This document shows positions 42,357-54,178 of a stretch of DNA of 64,000 nt, one piece after another. Positions within the stretch are counted from its first letter, which is position 1. Each line of letters starts with the position of its first letter. Source of the stretch: Rheum nobile (lineage: Eukaryota; Streptophyta; Magnoliopsida; Caryophyllales; Polygonaceae); contig WOAB01000506.1 of NCBI GenBank assembly GCA_027886185.1, positions 1,054,001-1,118,000 on the forward strand, written 5' to 3'. Position numbers and translations under genes: made by a program. Below the pieces are notes generated by a model that was not told the DNA's origin, ran no database searches, and saw nothing but the letters and a program-made list of their open reading frames with translations.

Positions 42357-45300
42357 CAATCACAGAGCGGCGAGGGACCAAGTCGATACGTCGAACCAGA
42401 AATGGAAAAACTCGACGAAATCGTTCTAGATCCTTCAAAGCCAAACCAAACGGTAAGGGTCGGGTCGGATTTGGACGACTCGACCAGACAACAAATTCTT
42501 GATTTTCTCAGATCCAATACTGATTGTTTTGCATGGTCACACGAGGACATGGTCGGTATATCTCTGAACATTATTACTCATAAGTTGAATGTAGATCCAT
42601 CTCACCCCCCCCCCCCCCTATGAAGCAAAAACGCAGGAAGTTCGCCCCAGAGCGAAACAAGATAGTCGACAACGAAGTCAAGAGCTTGTTAGAAACAGGG
42701 AAGATAAGGGAAGTCCACTATCCCAACTGGCTGGCCAACGTAGTCATAGTTCAAAAGAAGAATGGCAAGTGGAGAGTCTGCATCGACTTCACCGATCTCA
42801 ACAAAGCTTGTCCTAAAGACTCGTTTCCACTCCCCCATATCGATGCCATGGTCGACGCAACGGCGGGACACGAAATGTTAACCTTCATGGACGCGTTCAG
42901 TGGCTACAATCAAATCCTCATGGAGCCCGAGGACCAAGAGAAGACGACATTCATCACAAGCCAATGTATCTATTGTTATAAAGTAATGCCCTTCGGACTA
43001 AAAAATGCAGGGGCTACCTACCAACGACTGGTCAACAAGATGTTTAAAGACCAGATAGGGGACACGATGGAAGTCTACATAGACGACATGCTGGTCAAGT
43101 CAAAGAAGAAGGAAGATCATATTGACCACCTCCGTGACAGCTTCGAGGTACTAAAAAGATACAACATGAAATTGAATCCTATGAAGTGTTCTTTCGGGGT
43201 GTCGTCAGAAAAATTCCTAGGGTACATGGTGACGCAAAGAGGAATAGAAGCCAGTCCAGAACAGGTCAAGGCCCTCATCAACCTCCGATCCCCCCGATGC
43301 GTCAAGGACGTGCAAAAACTGACAGGTCGGATAGCAGCTCTGAACAGATTCATCTCAAAGTCATCCGACAAATGTAAACCCTTTCACGACGCTCTCAAGA
43401 AGAACAAATCATTTCAATGGATGGAAGAGCACGAAGCTGCATTTCAGAACCTAAAGGAATATCTTGCCAGTCCCATGTTACTGACCAAGCCCAAAGACGA
43501 CGAGACATTATTGCTATATCTAGCAGTGTCGGAGTCAGCTGTGAGCGCAGTACTGATCAGAGAAGACGATGGCAAGCAATCGACATCATACTACGTCAGT
43601 CGAACGCTACTACCAGCGGAAACAAGGTACTCGTCGTTTGAAAAACTTGTACTATCATTGGTAATGGCCTCGAACAAGCTCAAACCTTATTTCGAATCCC
43701 ACACTATAATTGTCTGCACTAATCATCCCATGAGAGCGATCATGAGGAAACCTAAGTTCACAGGACGAATGACCAAATGGGCCATACACCTTAGCAGCTA
43801 CGACATCGAGTACGAGCCCAGAACGGCGATCAAGTCGCAGGCCTTGGCTGACTTTGTGGCAGACTTCAGCCCGACCCTAGAACAAGAAGCCGCTAAAGAG
43901 GCAGCACAATTGCTCGCGACGGAGGAAACAGGTAAACGGGAACTCCATACCGACGGCACATCGAACGCTAGAGGATCGGGGCTAGGGGTCGTGCTGAAAT
44001 TGCCACAAGGGGACAAGATAGCCCAGGCCGTGAGGTGCGAATGGAATGCGACCAACAATGAAGTTGAATACGAGGCACTCATATTCGGACTCATCCTGGC
44101 CCGTCACCTAGGAATTCAAGAGATCGAAGTCATCTGCGACTCCCTCCTGGTCGTAAACCAAGTACAAGGGTCATACAATACAAAAGACGTCAGAATGATA
44201 GCCTACCTGGAAGTAGCTAAAAAGCTGATCAACCAATTCCAAACATTCGACATCAGACAGGTACCAAGAGATCTTAATTCTCAAGCTGACGGACTCACCA
44301 ATCTAGGGTCCATCTTGGATCCAAAGGAATTTCCATACATCCCGTTGGCACACATCATGACGCCAGTCGTCCCGAGAACATCCAGTGAGTCAACCACACC
44401 ATTAGAGGAACTTGTCGCGATGGAGATAGGCGACCGACCAGAAGAAGACGTTGTCAACACCCATGACGACTGGACACTGCCTTACATCGAATAGCTAAGA
44501 GACGGTATCCTGCCCAACGACAAAACAGAAGCAAAAAGGCTAAATGTACAAACACTCTCTTTCGATTTCATAGATAACATCTTGTACAAAAGATCTGTCA
44601 CATGGATACTCCTACGGTGCCTCAAGACTCCAGAGGTCGGACGTATCCTACAATCGTTACATGAGGGAGAGTGCGAAAACCATACCGGCGGACGAAGCCT
44701 CTCCGGAAAAGCCTTGCGAAACGGATACTACTGGTCCACCATGAATAGAGACGCTATGGAATACACCAAGAAGTGTGACGCCTATCAACGCCACGTACCC
44801 GTTCCTCATCAACCTTCAGAGCTCCTCCATTCGACTCTAGCGCCATGGCCCTTTATGAGGTGGGGAATGGACATCGTCGGGAAACTCCCACCTGCGTCGG
44901 GTCAAAGAGTCTTCTTCCTTGCCATGACAGACTACTTCTCCAAATGGATCGAAGCTGAAGCCTACAGAGAGGTAAAATATCAACACGTCATTTCATTTAT
45001 AAAACGCAATATCTTGTGCAGATTTGGCGTCCCATCAGAAATTGTGTGCGACAATGGCTCCCAGTTCATCAACCATAAGACTCGAGCCTTTTGCGACCAA
45101 TGGGGCATCAAGTTAGTCACCTCCACCCCTCGGTATCCATAATCCAACGGACAAGCCGAGTCCAGCAACAAAATCATCATCAATAACCTCAAGAAACGCC
45201 TCACAGGGACTAAAGGCAAATGGGCAGACGAACTCCTATTCATCCTCTGGTCCGACAGGACCATTCCAAAGAATGCGACCGGACAGTCGCCGTTTTCACT

Positions 45301-45706
45301 CGTCTATGGGAGTGAGGCGGTCATCCCCGTTGAGTTATTGGTTTCGACTGCTCGTTGTAGCCTTCAAACAAACAAGCAGAACGACGTCGAACAAGCACAC
45401 AACCTGGATACGGTGGACGAGACTAGAGAAAGAGCTCGGATCAGGATGGTCAAGTTCCAACAACAAGTCGCAAGGAGCTACAACAAGAACGTTCGAGCCA
45501 AAGTCTTTAAGGGTGGGGACTGGGTCCTCAGGAAAACGTTCCAGAATACCAAGAGTTCGACCGATGGAAAGCTTGCACCTCAGTAGGAAAGACCCTACCT
45601 AATCACTGAAGTAGTCAGACAAGGAGCATACCAACTAGAGGAAAAAGACGGTCGACCAATCCCAAGAAGTTGGAACGCGACACATCTAAAGTTATACCAC
45701 TTCTAA
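42357..45706 (+). pseudogene. Element B pol: RT, RNase H, archaeal-type RNase H, integrase
   Basis: Opens in the gag frame directly after the TAG (QSQSGEGPSRYVEPEMEKLD). A run of 14 C (42605-42618) shifts it to the next frame, which stays open to TAA 45704-45706 except for TAG 44492, TAA 45140 and TAG 45584. RT: KKNGKWRVCIDFTDLN and catalytic EVYIDDMLVKS. First RNase H degenerate (LYLAVSESAVSAVL). Second RNase H: GLGVVLKLPQGDKIAQAV, ATNNEVEYEALIFGLILAR, ICDSLLVVNQVQGSY. Integrase: zinc finger HEGECENHTGG..CDAYQRH, D in WGMDIVGKLPP, D in VCDNGSQF, E in NGQAESSNK. C-terminus VARSYNKNVRAKVF..GDWVLRK. TAGs replace TGG codons of A. Confidence 0.85.
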
Positions 45707-46434
45707 AGTGGCAAGGTTAGACCCTGACATATCTCCACATATCGTATATTACTTGTTGTCGCATGCACAACTTTATTTCTTGACATGTTTCTTTTGACAC
45801 TAAGTAAGGATTTCTTCCTTGCAAAAAATAAGTACAGGACGACATCGACATACACACTGGATCCAGTCATAAACAAAAGCGCTTACACTACATTTACACG
45901 ATCGATTGGAACACGAGGAGATGAACAAACAGGCACGTCGGCACACCGCCTGCCTTATACAATACATAAGGTTAAGACACCTTATTACATTTACGCAATA
46001 GAAACATATTGCTTTCCCTCCCCGGCTCAAAGTCATGACTAACACAAACACATACATTTACAGGCCTCCTTTTTTACATACATACGGCAAGCCCTACTCG
46101 ACGGAGCACACGGGCAAACCCGACACACAGAACACAAGCGTCATCGACAAACTTCTCTAGAATAGTCTGACGACATGTACGAAACGCACAGACATACGAT
46201 CCTTTGTAAAAAACAGTATGCATCAAATAAAAGTCTAGAGCATTTTTTATAAATACGCGACCCGCGATGGTGGACGGGCCGCCAAAACACATTGTCTGCC
46301 TACATCTACGTAGAACTTCAGAAACATCCACTAAAAAACATTATGCGACCCGCGATGGTGGATGGATTGCCAAAACACACAATGTCTTACCCACACACAA
46401 GTGGGATCACAAGTCAGACTGCAAGAAATACAAA
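45707..46434 (+). other. Convergent gap between pol and the antisense gene in element B
   Basis: About 730 bases with no supported frame. It holds the twin GC hairpins (46257-46370) and would contain both 3' UTRs. Confidence 0.5.
46257..46370 (+). repeat. Twin GC hairpins (element B)
   Basis: GCGACCCGCGATGGTGGACG... at 46257 and GCGACCCGCGATGGTGGATG... at 46345, 88 bp apart, reverse complements of the element A pair. The second arm of copy 1 has one mismatch; copy 2 has lost pairing by C-to-T type changes. Confidence 0.65.
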
Positions 46435-47404
46435 TCAAGGATCGGGGTTGGCAACATTACCTTCAGCAGGGGCCGGGTCAAGAGAAGGCTGGGGCTCGAG
46501 TGGCTCGGTATCACCAGAGTGGGCCTCATCCTCGCTAGCACTTCCATCCAAAGTTTCCTCTCCGACGTCGGCCAATTGAAAGAGCTCCAGGCCTGGATTC
46601 CCCTTCGGAAACAGGGAGTCCATGGTCTCCTTCTCTGCCTTCAAGTCCCAAATCCCCTGCTTGCCTTCGTCAAACTCCTCTATCATCTTGACACGCGACT
46701 TCAGCGCGTAAAAAGCGCCTACGTCGCCTACGATCCGACCGGAATCAATCTGAGCCTGCTTTACTTTTTCCTCGAAACCTGATTGGCTCTCACTGAGCTC
46801 TCTTCGACACGCATCCAAGTCATCTTGGCAGTTCCTCAGCTCCCTGACAAAGCGGCGCTCAACCTCCCGACAACGACTCTCAGCCCCTTCCAACTTGCTC
46901 TTCAAAGACGTGAGGTCAGACTCTGACCTAGCAGCCTTGTCCTCGGCCTTAGCGGCCATTGTTTTGACACCGGAATACGCCCCCAAGAGGTACTGAAAAG
47001 TCTAGAAGGAAAACAAAGCCAATCAAAAGTTTCTGTCAAAACCACGAAAAGGAAAGAAAAAACACGACAAGGCAACTTACCTTCCATGCGGAGCATCCCG
47101 TTTCACCAATGCAGTCCAGGGGAGAGACGTCGTCAACCTCGGATTTCAGAGTCGGGTCCTGGGTATGGAAGAGGTCAGCAATCGATTGACCAACCGCGTC
47201 AATCTTGTCGACTCCTCGAGTAGTCGTCCCCTTCTTCTTTGGAATCTCCGCCGCCTCCGCGTCACCAGAAGAGGCACCCGCCTTCCTCTTCGAGCCAACC
47301 TTGGCCTGGAGCATTGTTTCCGCCGGAGTCGATTTACTCGACGAAGCTTTGGCCGCCGCCTTCTTCTGTTCTATCAAGCCCTTCCCGGACACTCCTTTCA
47401 GACG
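46435..47404 (-). pseudogene. Element B antisense gene, exon 4 and 3' part of exon 3
   Basis: Exon 4 (47001-46435) is fully open: coiled coil (MAAKAEDKAARSESDLTSLK, VERRFVRELRNCQDDLDACR) and an acidic Pro-rich tail. Intron 47080-47002 (79 nt, GT-AG) lies at the same position as in A. Exon 3 (from 47081 up) has RLKGVSGKGLIEQKKAAAKA, GSKRKAGASSGDAEAAEIP and SIADLFHTQDPTLKSEVDD. It is cut at 47404 by C and continues at 54179. Confidence 0.65.
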
Positions 47405-47409
47405 AGCAC

Positions 47410-48857
47410 TGATAACATCCATTTTATACATGTTTTTAGGAGTCTAGTTGCATATTAGTTTAGATCATTTGCATGCATATTTTATATCTTTTATTGTTAA
47501 TTTTGCATTATTTTGTATTCGGAGTCTACACTCGTGTTTTTATTATTTCAGGTATTTTAGGTGTAAATTTAGAGAATAAAACAAGGCTATTTTCAATGAG
47601 AACTACACGTATGGATTTGAAGCTGGGCCAATGCCCAAAATGAAGTAAATGCCACACCAGCCCACTACAATCCTGGAACATGTGGACGGAGGCAGCAAAG
47701 AGTTGGATTTAAGCTGCTGAATTTGTATGTGGGCCGGCCCAATACAAGTTGGAGATGGAGCGGATGCAACTTTGGAATTTTTAGCTGGAGTTACGTAGAT
47801 TTGGGAAGGGGAGGAGTTTTAGGTTGGACTTGGGGGAGAGATTGGGGGGTGGTCACATTTTTTGCTTTAGTTTTAGTTTTGTTTTAGTTTTGAAGGACGC
47901 CGGCCGCATGGGAGTTTTTCAAGAAGGAATTTTGTTCCGCTTTGTTTGATTCGAAGATTTGGTATTATTGTTCTAGTCTTTGATCAATTTGGATTATTTT
48001 AATATTGAGATTAAGTTTTCTTATCTCCTGTTTTTATTGAATAATTCATATATGTTATTGGCTAGTTTAATTCTATTGAATATGTCTTCAATCATGCTTG
48101 GCTAAATCCCTAGTTCTAAGGTTGGGGTGATCCCGACGATGCGTATGTAATTAGAATTATTTCTTTGCCTGAGTTGAAATAATATTTGATTCGATCCTAG
48201 ATGCTTTATGCCCATTTTAGCTTATGCGAATTGGATCTTATTAGGGTTTGAGACCGAGAGGTGAAAATGCTAGTAAGTAATCAGGTAGAGTATGAGACCG
48301 AGAGGTGATAATTTCTACTAGATCCATAGGAATCGAACCTGAGTGTTATTTGTGCGAGAGCAACTTAATTACTCTTGAGGATTACTAAGTCATCATAGAT
48401 GTTCTAGATTTGGGTTGATTTAGCTGAGCGTGAGAGCGTATGTTATCTCAATTTATTTCTAGACTCTAAGTGCGTTAATGAGTTTGAATGAGATTAGCTC
48501 TGCGCGAGAGCGATTGTTAGTTTAGTTCAGACACGTCTATTATCGTCTGAGAGGAGTTAGTGGATTACCTTAGATGACTTACCTTCAATTACTTGGATTA
48601 GATTCAGGCAGAGTTTGATTTTATTTACTGAAGCATTGTTGCGGTGATCCTTAACCTTAGACACATTTATCCCATATATTTTATCCCTTTTATTTGCTTC
48701 TTAGTTTTAGCTTGATTATAGATTTCTATCATATTCCCTATTTTCTGGCCTAGTACACTGATAGCATTTCAATTAATATTACATTGGTCTCTGTGGGATC
48801 GACACTTGACTACTACAACTGATCCCGTACACTTGCGGGTAGGTTTTAGCCACATCA
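47410..48857 (+). repeat. Element C 5' LTR
   Basis: 1448 bp, TGATAACATCC...TAGCCACATCA. Differs from 52737-54173 mainly by a short TTTTAGTTTTG indel and scattered transitions. Confidence 0.9.
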
Positions 48858-48863
48858 AGTTTT

Positions 48864-48881
48864 TGGCGCCGTTGCCGGGGA
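48864..48881 (+). other. Element C primer-binding site (tRNA-Asp)
   Basis: TGGCGCCGTTGCCGGGGA, 6 nt after the LTR; complementary to the plant tRNA-Asp 3' end. Confidence 0.85.
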
Positions 48882-48991
48882 CCAATTTGTTAATATTAGT
48901 TGTTATCTCTATTGGTGTTTCAAGGTCTTTATTTTTGCTTTGATTTTTTTCTTCTTCTTAATTTCAGGCTATTTTAGAAAGAGTCAAATAA

Positions 48992-50008
48992 ATGGATTCA
49001 GGTATGTATTATGTAAATTCCTATCAATTTTCTTCATCCGAGCCTTATACAAGTACTCAGAGGTATGATTTTGAAAATTATAATTTGGGTTATGGCCAAA
49101 ATCCAATGACTTCTAACCTCTTCTGTGAGTCTTGTGGAGCTGAAGATCATGACAAAACTAGTTGTTGCGCTACTCTGGGGGAAATAATCGCGTGGAACTC
49201 ACAACCCTCAAATCAGAGTTGGGTGACAACACCACACACATCGCTCCAGGCTAAGAGTCATCCGTCTATACAGGGCAACAAGCTTGATGACTTTATTATG
49301 AGACATGATAGGGAAGTTGAGAAAATTCTTGCTCTTTTTCCATCTATCATGGACATTCTTAATACCTTATTAACCCAATTTAATTCACTTTCAGGTTTGG
49401 TGAACTCTCTGAAGACACAAGTAGATGATTTAGCCACAGAAAATCAAAAATTGAAGGATCATATTGTTGAGTTGGTTATCTCAAATTTGCAAGCAGAGCC
49501 ACCTAAAGTGCATTATTTTGAGCAATGCACTTCTATTCTGATTGGGGTTAAGAAGAAGTGGGATGAGCCACAATTTGATAGGAAGGAGTTTACCCAGGAG
49601 ACCAAGGAGGACCCGATGCTTGATGAGATCAAAGTGTTAGAAAGCTCTACCCCGACCTCTAGCACCCTTACTTGTTGTATGGTGCAAGAAGAGCTTGTTA
49701 AACCTGAATTAGAGGTTCGGAGTAGAAGGAAGAAGAAAAAAAGACGCTTTGCTGATCATGCTCCAATTGAATTCAAGAAAGGGGATCATGTGATTCTCTA
49801 TCACCATAAGTCGAGCATGTTTCCGGGTAGCAAGAGCACAGTATGGTCCGGTCCATACTACCTGAACCGAGTTCTTCAAAATGATTCAGTTGAGCTATGG
49901 CATAAGAACTCGGGGTACTTCAAGGTTCGAAAAGTTCGACTAAGACCTTATATAGAGCCTGATCCGATCAAGTTGGGTATCACCGACCCGCCTGATCCGA
50001 GTAGTTGA
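48992..50008 (+). CDS. Element C ORF: zinc finger, coiled coil and an integrase-tail-like domain fused
   Basis: 338 codons, uninterrupted, ATG 48992 to TGA 50006-50008. Residues 1-40 are Tyr/Ser-rich; a CESCGAEDHDKTSC finger lies near 46-59; residues 100-165 form a coiled coil (VNSLKTQVDDLATENQKLK). Residues about 255-325 (FKKGDHVILYHHKSSMFPGS, STVWSGPYYLNRVL, VRKVRLRPYIE) resemble the SH3-like C-terminal domain of gypsy integrases (GD.VLLY..R...FPG...RWSGP). Capsid, protease and the whole RT-integrase core between these ends are absent. It looks like a gag-pol polyprotein collapsed to its two ends and then kept open. Function unknown; RNA or chromatin binding is only a guess. Confidence 0.6.
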   Translation: MDSGMYYVNSYQFSSSEPYTSTQRYDFENYNLGYGQNPMTSNLFCESCGAEDHDKTSCCATLGEIIAWNSQPSNQSWVTTPHTSLQAKSHPSIQGNKLDDFIMRHDREVEKILALFPSIMDILNTLLTQFNSLSGLVNSLKTQVDDLATENQKLKDHIVELVISNLQAEPPKVHYFEQCTSILIGVKKKWDEPQFDRKEFTQETKEDPMLDEIKVLESSTPTSSTLTCCMVQEELVKPELEVRSRRKKKKRRFADHAPIEFKKGDHVILYHHKSSMFPGSKSTVWSGPYYLNRVLQNDSVELWHKNSGYFKVRKVRLRPYIEPDPIKLGITDPPDPSS

Positions 50009-50016
50009 CATAGGTA

Positions 50017-50065
50017 AAGGTCAAGCTAATGACCTTAAACAAGCGCTGAATGGGAGGCAACCCAT
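50017..50065 (+). promoter_or_regulatory. Tandem hairpins after the stop (element C)
   Basis: Hairpin 1 AAGGTCA-AGCTAA-TGACCTT (50017-50036), a perfect 7-bp stem 8 nt after the stop. Hairpin 2 ATGGG-AGGCAA-CCCAT (50050-50065). Stem bases differ from G at several pairs, with pairing kept. Confidence 0.7.
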
Positions 50066-50110
50066 CAGGTATGTTTTCTTCTTCTCTAAAAAAAAAGGTA
50101 TGCTTCAGCA

Positions 50111-50200
50111 AACTCGGAAAACTCGGTCGAGTTTTTGACCGAGTTGTTCCAACTGAAAGAAACTCGGCCCACAACTCGACCGAGTTGTAGACCGAGTTTT
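50111..50200 (+). repeat. ACTCGACCGAGT palindromic words in element C
   Basis: AACTCGG...AACTCGGTCGAGTT, GACCGAGTTGTT, AACTCGACCGAGTTG, GACCGAGTTTT: four or five whole or half words in 90 bp, with core CGACCG/CGGTCG and arms AACT/AGTT. They lie 46 bp after hairpin 2, the slot used by the G and D words. Confidence 0.75.
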
Positions 50201-51390
50201 AATTTGTTCGTTGAAAAAAAAAATGGCTCGACCGTGTTCTTTCTTTTCTCTCTCCCTTTCCTGAACCCTTCTCTCTGCCGCTGCTACTCCCCTCCTCTCT
50301 TCTCGCACCAGCCCCAAGCCGCTGCTTCTCGCCGGCGCCACCCAGAACCGTCTTCTCACCTCCATCGACCGTCTCCTCACCTCTCTTCGCACATCCTCGC
50401 CGCCACTCAGCCCCGTCGCCCATGTTCTCTGCCTCGTCTGCGTCGCCGCTGCTCACCACCAACCGAGCCGCCACCGCCATCTCTTCTCCCTTCGACCCCC
50501 GCTACGAGCCCTACACCAGACCCACATCACCTGTTCGCACCCAGATCTGAACCCACCTCGCACCATGCCCAGATCCGAGCCACCAGCGAGGTCCGACCTC
50601 ACCTGCCCTCACGCCTGAATTGGAGGTATGCTTATGTTAGTAAATTGCTGAACGACAGGCTGATTTGGTGCATCGTTACTGAATTTGAATTGATTGATAT
50701 TTTACTGCCCTCTGGATTGACTTTCTATGCCATGATTAGTGGAAATTGGGTTGAATGCAAATTTGATTTCATAGGTTTATTTGCGGAGAAAATGTTGTCA
50801 CGCATCCATGAGTTCTCTACTGAATGTGTATGAAATTAATATTTGATTACTTATCTTACACAGCAGAATTCATGAGTTCATTACTTGATATCTTTTATGA
50901 TAACTTATTTGAAAGTTGTGGTGCAGAATTTCTTGTGGACTTCCTGATTTTATGATGATGTTAGAGTAATGTGCAGCGGTTGTTTGTTTCAATTAGCTAT
51001 GCCCTATTGAATATTTAATTTACAGTGGAAAGTGAAGTTGGCATATTTTGAGATTGTGCTAGCTGCATGCTGATTTTGCTAATATGAGATTGAACGATCT
51101 GCTGCTGATCATTACGGAATGTTTGGACTGATTTTATATGCTCTGGAATAATAATGAGTTTCTTAATTGTCTGAGCTTGTGGTTTATATTGTTGTCTGAT
51201 CATTGTTGTTATGTGTAGTATTGTGTTTGGGGTTTGTTTTGCCTATATTGTATACAGTGCTACTGGAAGACAGATGCTGCTGAAATTTTTCTGCACTGGT
51301 ACCAAATTTTCACAACCCCGGAACACAGTGTGATGATGCCTTAATACCTGAATATCTTTGGTGAGTTTCCTTTTCTCTTTCTTTTATGTC
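50201..51390 (+). other. Element C non-coding interior
   Basis: A CT-rich stretch (50240-50620) gives a chance Ser/Pro-rich frame, followed by AT-rich DNA. No domain or conserved frame seen. Confidence 0.4.
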
Positions 51391-51428
51391 TACATTGGGG
51401 ACAATGTAGAATTTAAGCTTGGGGGAGG
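51391..51428 (+). promoter_or_regulatory. Internal hairpin-TTTAAGC-purine module (element C)
   Basis: TACATTG-GGGA-CAATGTA (7-bp stem), GAA, TTTAAGC, TTGGGGGAGGG, about 1.3 kb before the 3' LTR. Confidence 0.65.
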
Positions 51429-52700
51429 GATAATTCCATGTGTAGACTTCGGTTGCATTTTAGTGTTAATTTTTCATTTTTTCATAACATTTCATGCATT
51501 GCATTGCATATATTATATTTGCATTTGGATGTTGGATTTGTTCCCCTGTTTATTCCTTTGTGGGTCCTTATAACGGTACATAATTGTGAATCCTCTTAAT
51601 ATGCTTTGGTTGTTAATGTTACAATTGCATTATGAGCATGATATGATTGATCAAACCTTTGACAATGACTTGAGCATGTGGACTTTGATTGAGATGTGTT
51701 AGGACCGATATTCTAGACAAAATGTCCCGGTGAGCTTGTTAGCCTTTCTTGGACTACAATTGCATCAGTCCTCTAATTTTTCTTGTGTGATCTCTCTTTG
51801 CTTGTTATCTCTAGAACTTGCTTCAATACCTCTTCGAGATTGCATATAGGACTAATGTGCATTACATTTTGATTGAGACATTATTTTGCATGAGCCTATA
51901 TTATCCTTGACCACCCTAATATTATTTCCCTCTTCTTGAAGCCCTTTGAGCCTTAAAGCCTATTCTTTGAAAGCTCCACAAAAGCATCCGAGCCTATTTA
52001 TATATCCTTCCCATCCAGGGGATTGAATATTAGTTTGCTAAGTGTAGAATTGGACTAAGCTTGGGGATTTGCATCAATGATGGGTGATCATTAGTATTTG
52101 ATTGTAAGATTTTGTACTATTTTGTTCGATAAATTTGCTTCCTTCTTCTTCATTCAAAAAAAAATTCAAAAAAAAAATTCAAAAAAGAAAAGAAAAAAGA
52201 AGGAATGAAGAAGAAGAAAAGAAGTGCATAAAAAAGGAATGGAAAATCTTTTGTTTAGGGTGTAATTGTTAAGCCTATTGTAAAATCATTTATGTTGGTG
52301 TTGTTTGTGTGAAGTTCATTCCCCTAGATTTAGCACCACATGGCCAAAATTAATCCATGCCTTATCAAAATACCTTGGCCCCATTACAACCCTATTACAT
52401 GTCTCATGATTGTGTTTTACATTGTTCTAGCAGTGGAGATCTAGATATTGTTACAAGCTTATGGTAGTTAGCATTCAAAGTAGAGAATTGAGCGAAACAC
52501 ATATCCTAAACACATGAGTGTGAGTGACTTTATATTTATCTTGGTGAGGTCTAGAGTAGAAGAACTAATTTCATCTTGTCATTGATTGAGAAGCATGCTA
52601 GGAAGGAACTTGTCATTTGTTTGGACTTTCATGGTCATGCTCACTTGTCTCTTGGATTACAACAACCATTGTATATTTTGCGGACTCATTAGTTGTGTAC

Positions 52701-52736
52701 TTGCTTGGGACAAGCAAGGTTTAAGCTTGAGGGATT
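52701..52736 (+). promoter_or_regulatory. Terminal hairpin-TTTAAGC-polypurine tract (element C)
   Basis: TGCTTG-GGA-CAAGCA, AGG, TTTAAGC, TTGAGGGATT, directly before the 3' LTR. Confidence 0.7.
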
Positions 52737-54173
52737 TGATAACATCCATTTTATACATGTTTTTAGGAGTCTAGTTGCATATTAGTTTAGATCATTTGCA
52801 TGCATATTTTATATCTTTTATTGTTAATTTTGCATTATTTTGTATACGGAGTCTACACTCGTGTTTTTATTATTTCAGGTATTTTAGGTGTAAATTTAGA
52901 GAATAAAACAAGGCTATTTTCAATGAGAACTACACGTATGGATTTGAAGTTGGGCCAATGCCCAAAATGAAGTAAATGCCACACCAGCCCACTACAATCC
53001 TGGAACATGTGGACGGAGGCAGCAAAGAGTTGGATTTAAGCTGCTGAATTTGTATGTGGGTCGGCCCAATACAAGTTGGAGATGGAGCGGATGCAACTTT
53101 GGAATTTTTAGTTGGAGTTACGTAGCTTTGGGAAGGGGAGGAGTTTTAGGTTGGACTTGGGGGAGAGATTGGGGGGTGGTCACATTTTTTGCTTTAGTTT
53201 TAGTTTTGAAGGACGCCGGCCGCAGGGGAGTTTTTCAAGAAGGAATTTTGTTCCGCTTTGTTTGATTCGAAGATTTGGTATTATTGTTCTAGTCTTTGAT
53301 CAATTTGGATTATTTTTATATTGAGATTAAGTTTTCTTATCTCCTGTTTTTATTGAATAATTCATATATGTTATTGGCTAGTTTAAATCTATTGAATATG
53401 TCTTCAATCATGCTTGGCTAAATCCCTAGTTCTAAGGTTGGGGTGATCCCGACGATGCGTACGTAATTAGAATTATTTCTTTGCCTGAGTTGAAATAATA
53501 TTTGATTCGATCCTAGATGTTTTATGTCCATTTTAGCTTATGTGAATTGGATCTTATTAGGGTTTGAGACCGAGAGGTGAAAATGCTAGTAAGTAATCAG
53601 GTAGAGTTTGAGACCGAGAGGTGATAATTTCTACTAGATCCATAGGAATTGAACCTGAGTGTTATTTGTGCGAGAGCAACTTAATTACTCTTGAGGATTA
53701 CTAAGTCATCATAGATGTTCTAGATTTGGGTTGATTTAGCTGAGCGCGAGAGCGTATGTTATCTCAATTTATTTCTAGACTCTAAGTGCGTTAATGAGTT
53801 TGAATGAGATTAGCTCTGCGCGAGAGCGATTGTTAGTTTAGTTCAGACACGTCTATTATCGTCTGAGAGGAGTTAGTGGATTACCTTAGATGACTTACCT
53901 TCAATTACTTGGATTAGATTCAGGCAGAGTTTGATTTTATTTACTGAAGCATTGTTGCGGTGATCCTTAACCTTAGACACATTTATCCCATATATTTTAT
54001 CCCTTTTATTTGCTTCTTAGTTTTAGCTTGATTATAGATTTCTATCATATTCCCTATTTTCTGGCCTAGTACACTGATAGCATTTCAATTAATATTACAT
54101 TGGTCTCTGTGGGATCGACACTTGACTACAACAACTGATCTCGTACACTTGCGGGTAGGTTTTAGCCACATCA
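52737..54173 (+). repeat. Element C 3' LTR
   Basis: 1437 bp partner of 47410-48857. Confidence 0.9.
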
Positions 54174-54178
54174 AGCAC

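Larger units (their letters stand above)
47410..54173 (+). mobile_element. Element C: non-autonomous LTR element with one short ORF, inserted in B
   Basis: LTRs 47410-48857 and 52737-54173, perfect AGCAC duplication (47405-47409 and 54174-54178), tRNA-Asp primer site, one 338-codon ORF, and about 2.7 kb of non-coding DNA with tandem hairpins, palindromic words and both hairpin-purine modules. No RT, RNase H or integrase core. LTR divergence is about 1-2 percent by eye, the lowest in the nest, in line with its inner position. Confidence 0.9.

Noticed and set aside
50135..50833. 232-codon Ser/Pro/His-rich ORF in element C
   Set aside because: CT-rich low-complexity DNA that also has long frames on the other strand; no start context, domain or relative elsewhere in the nest.
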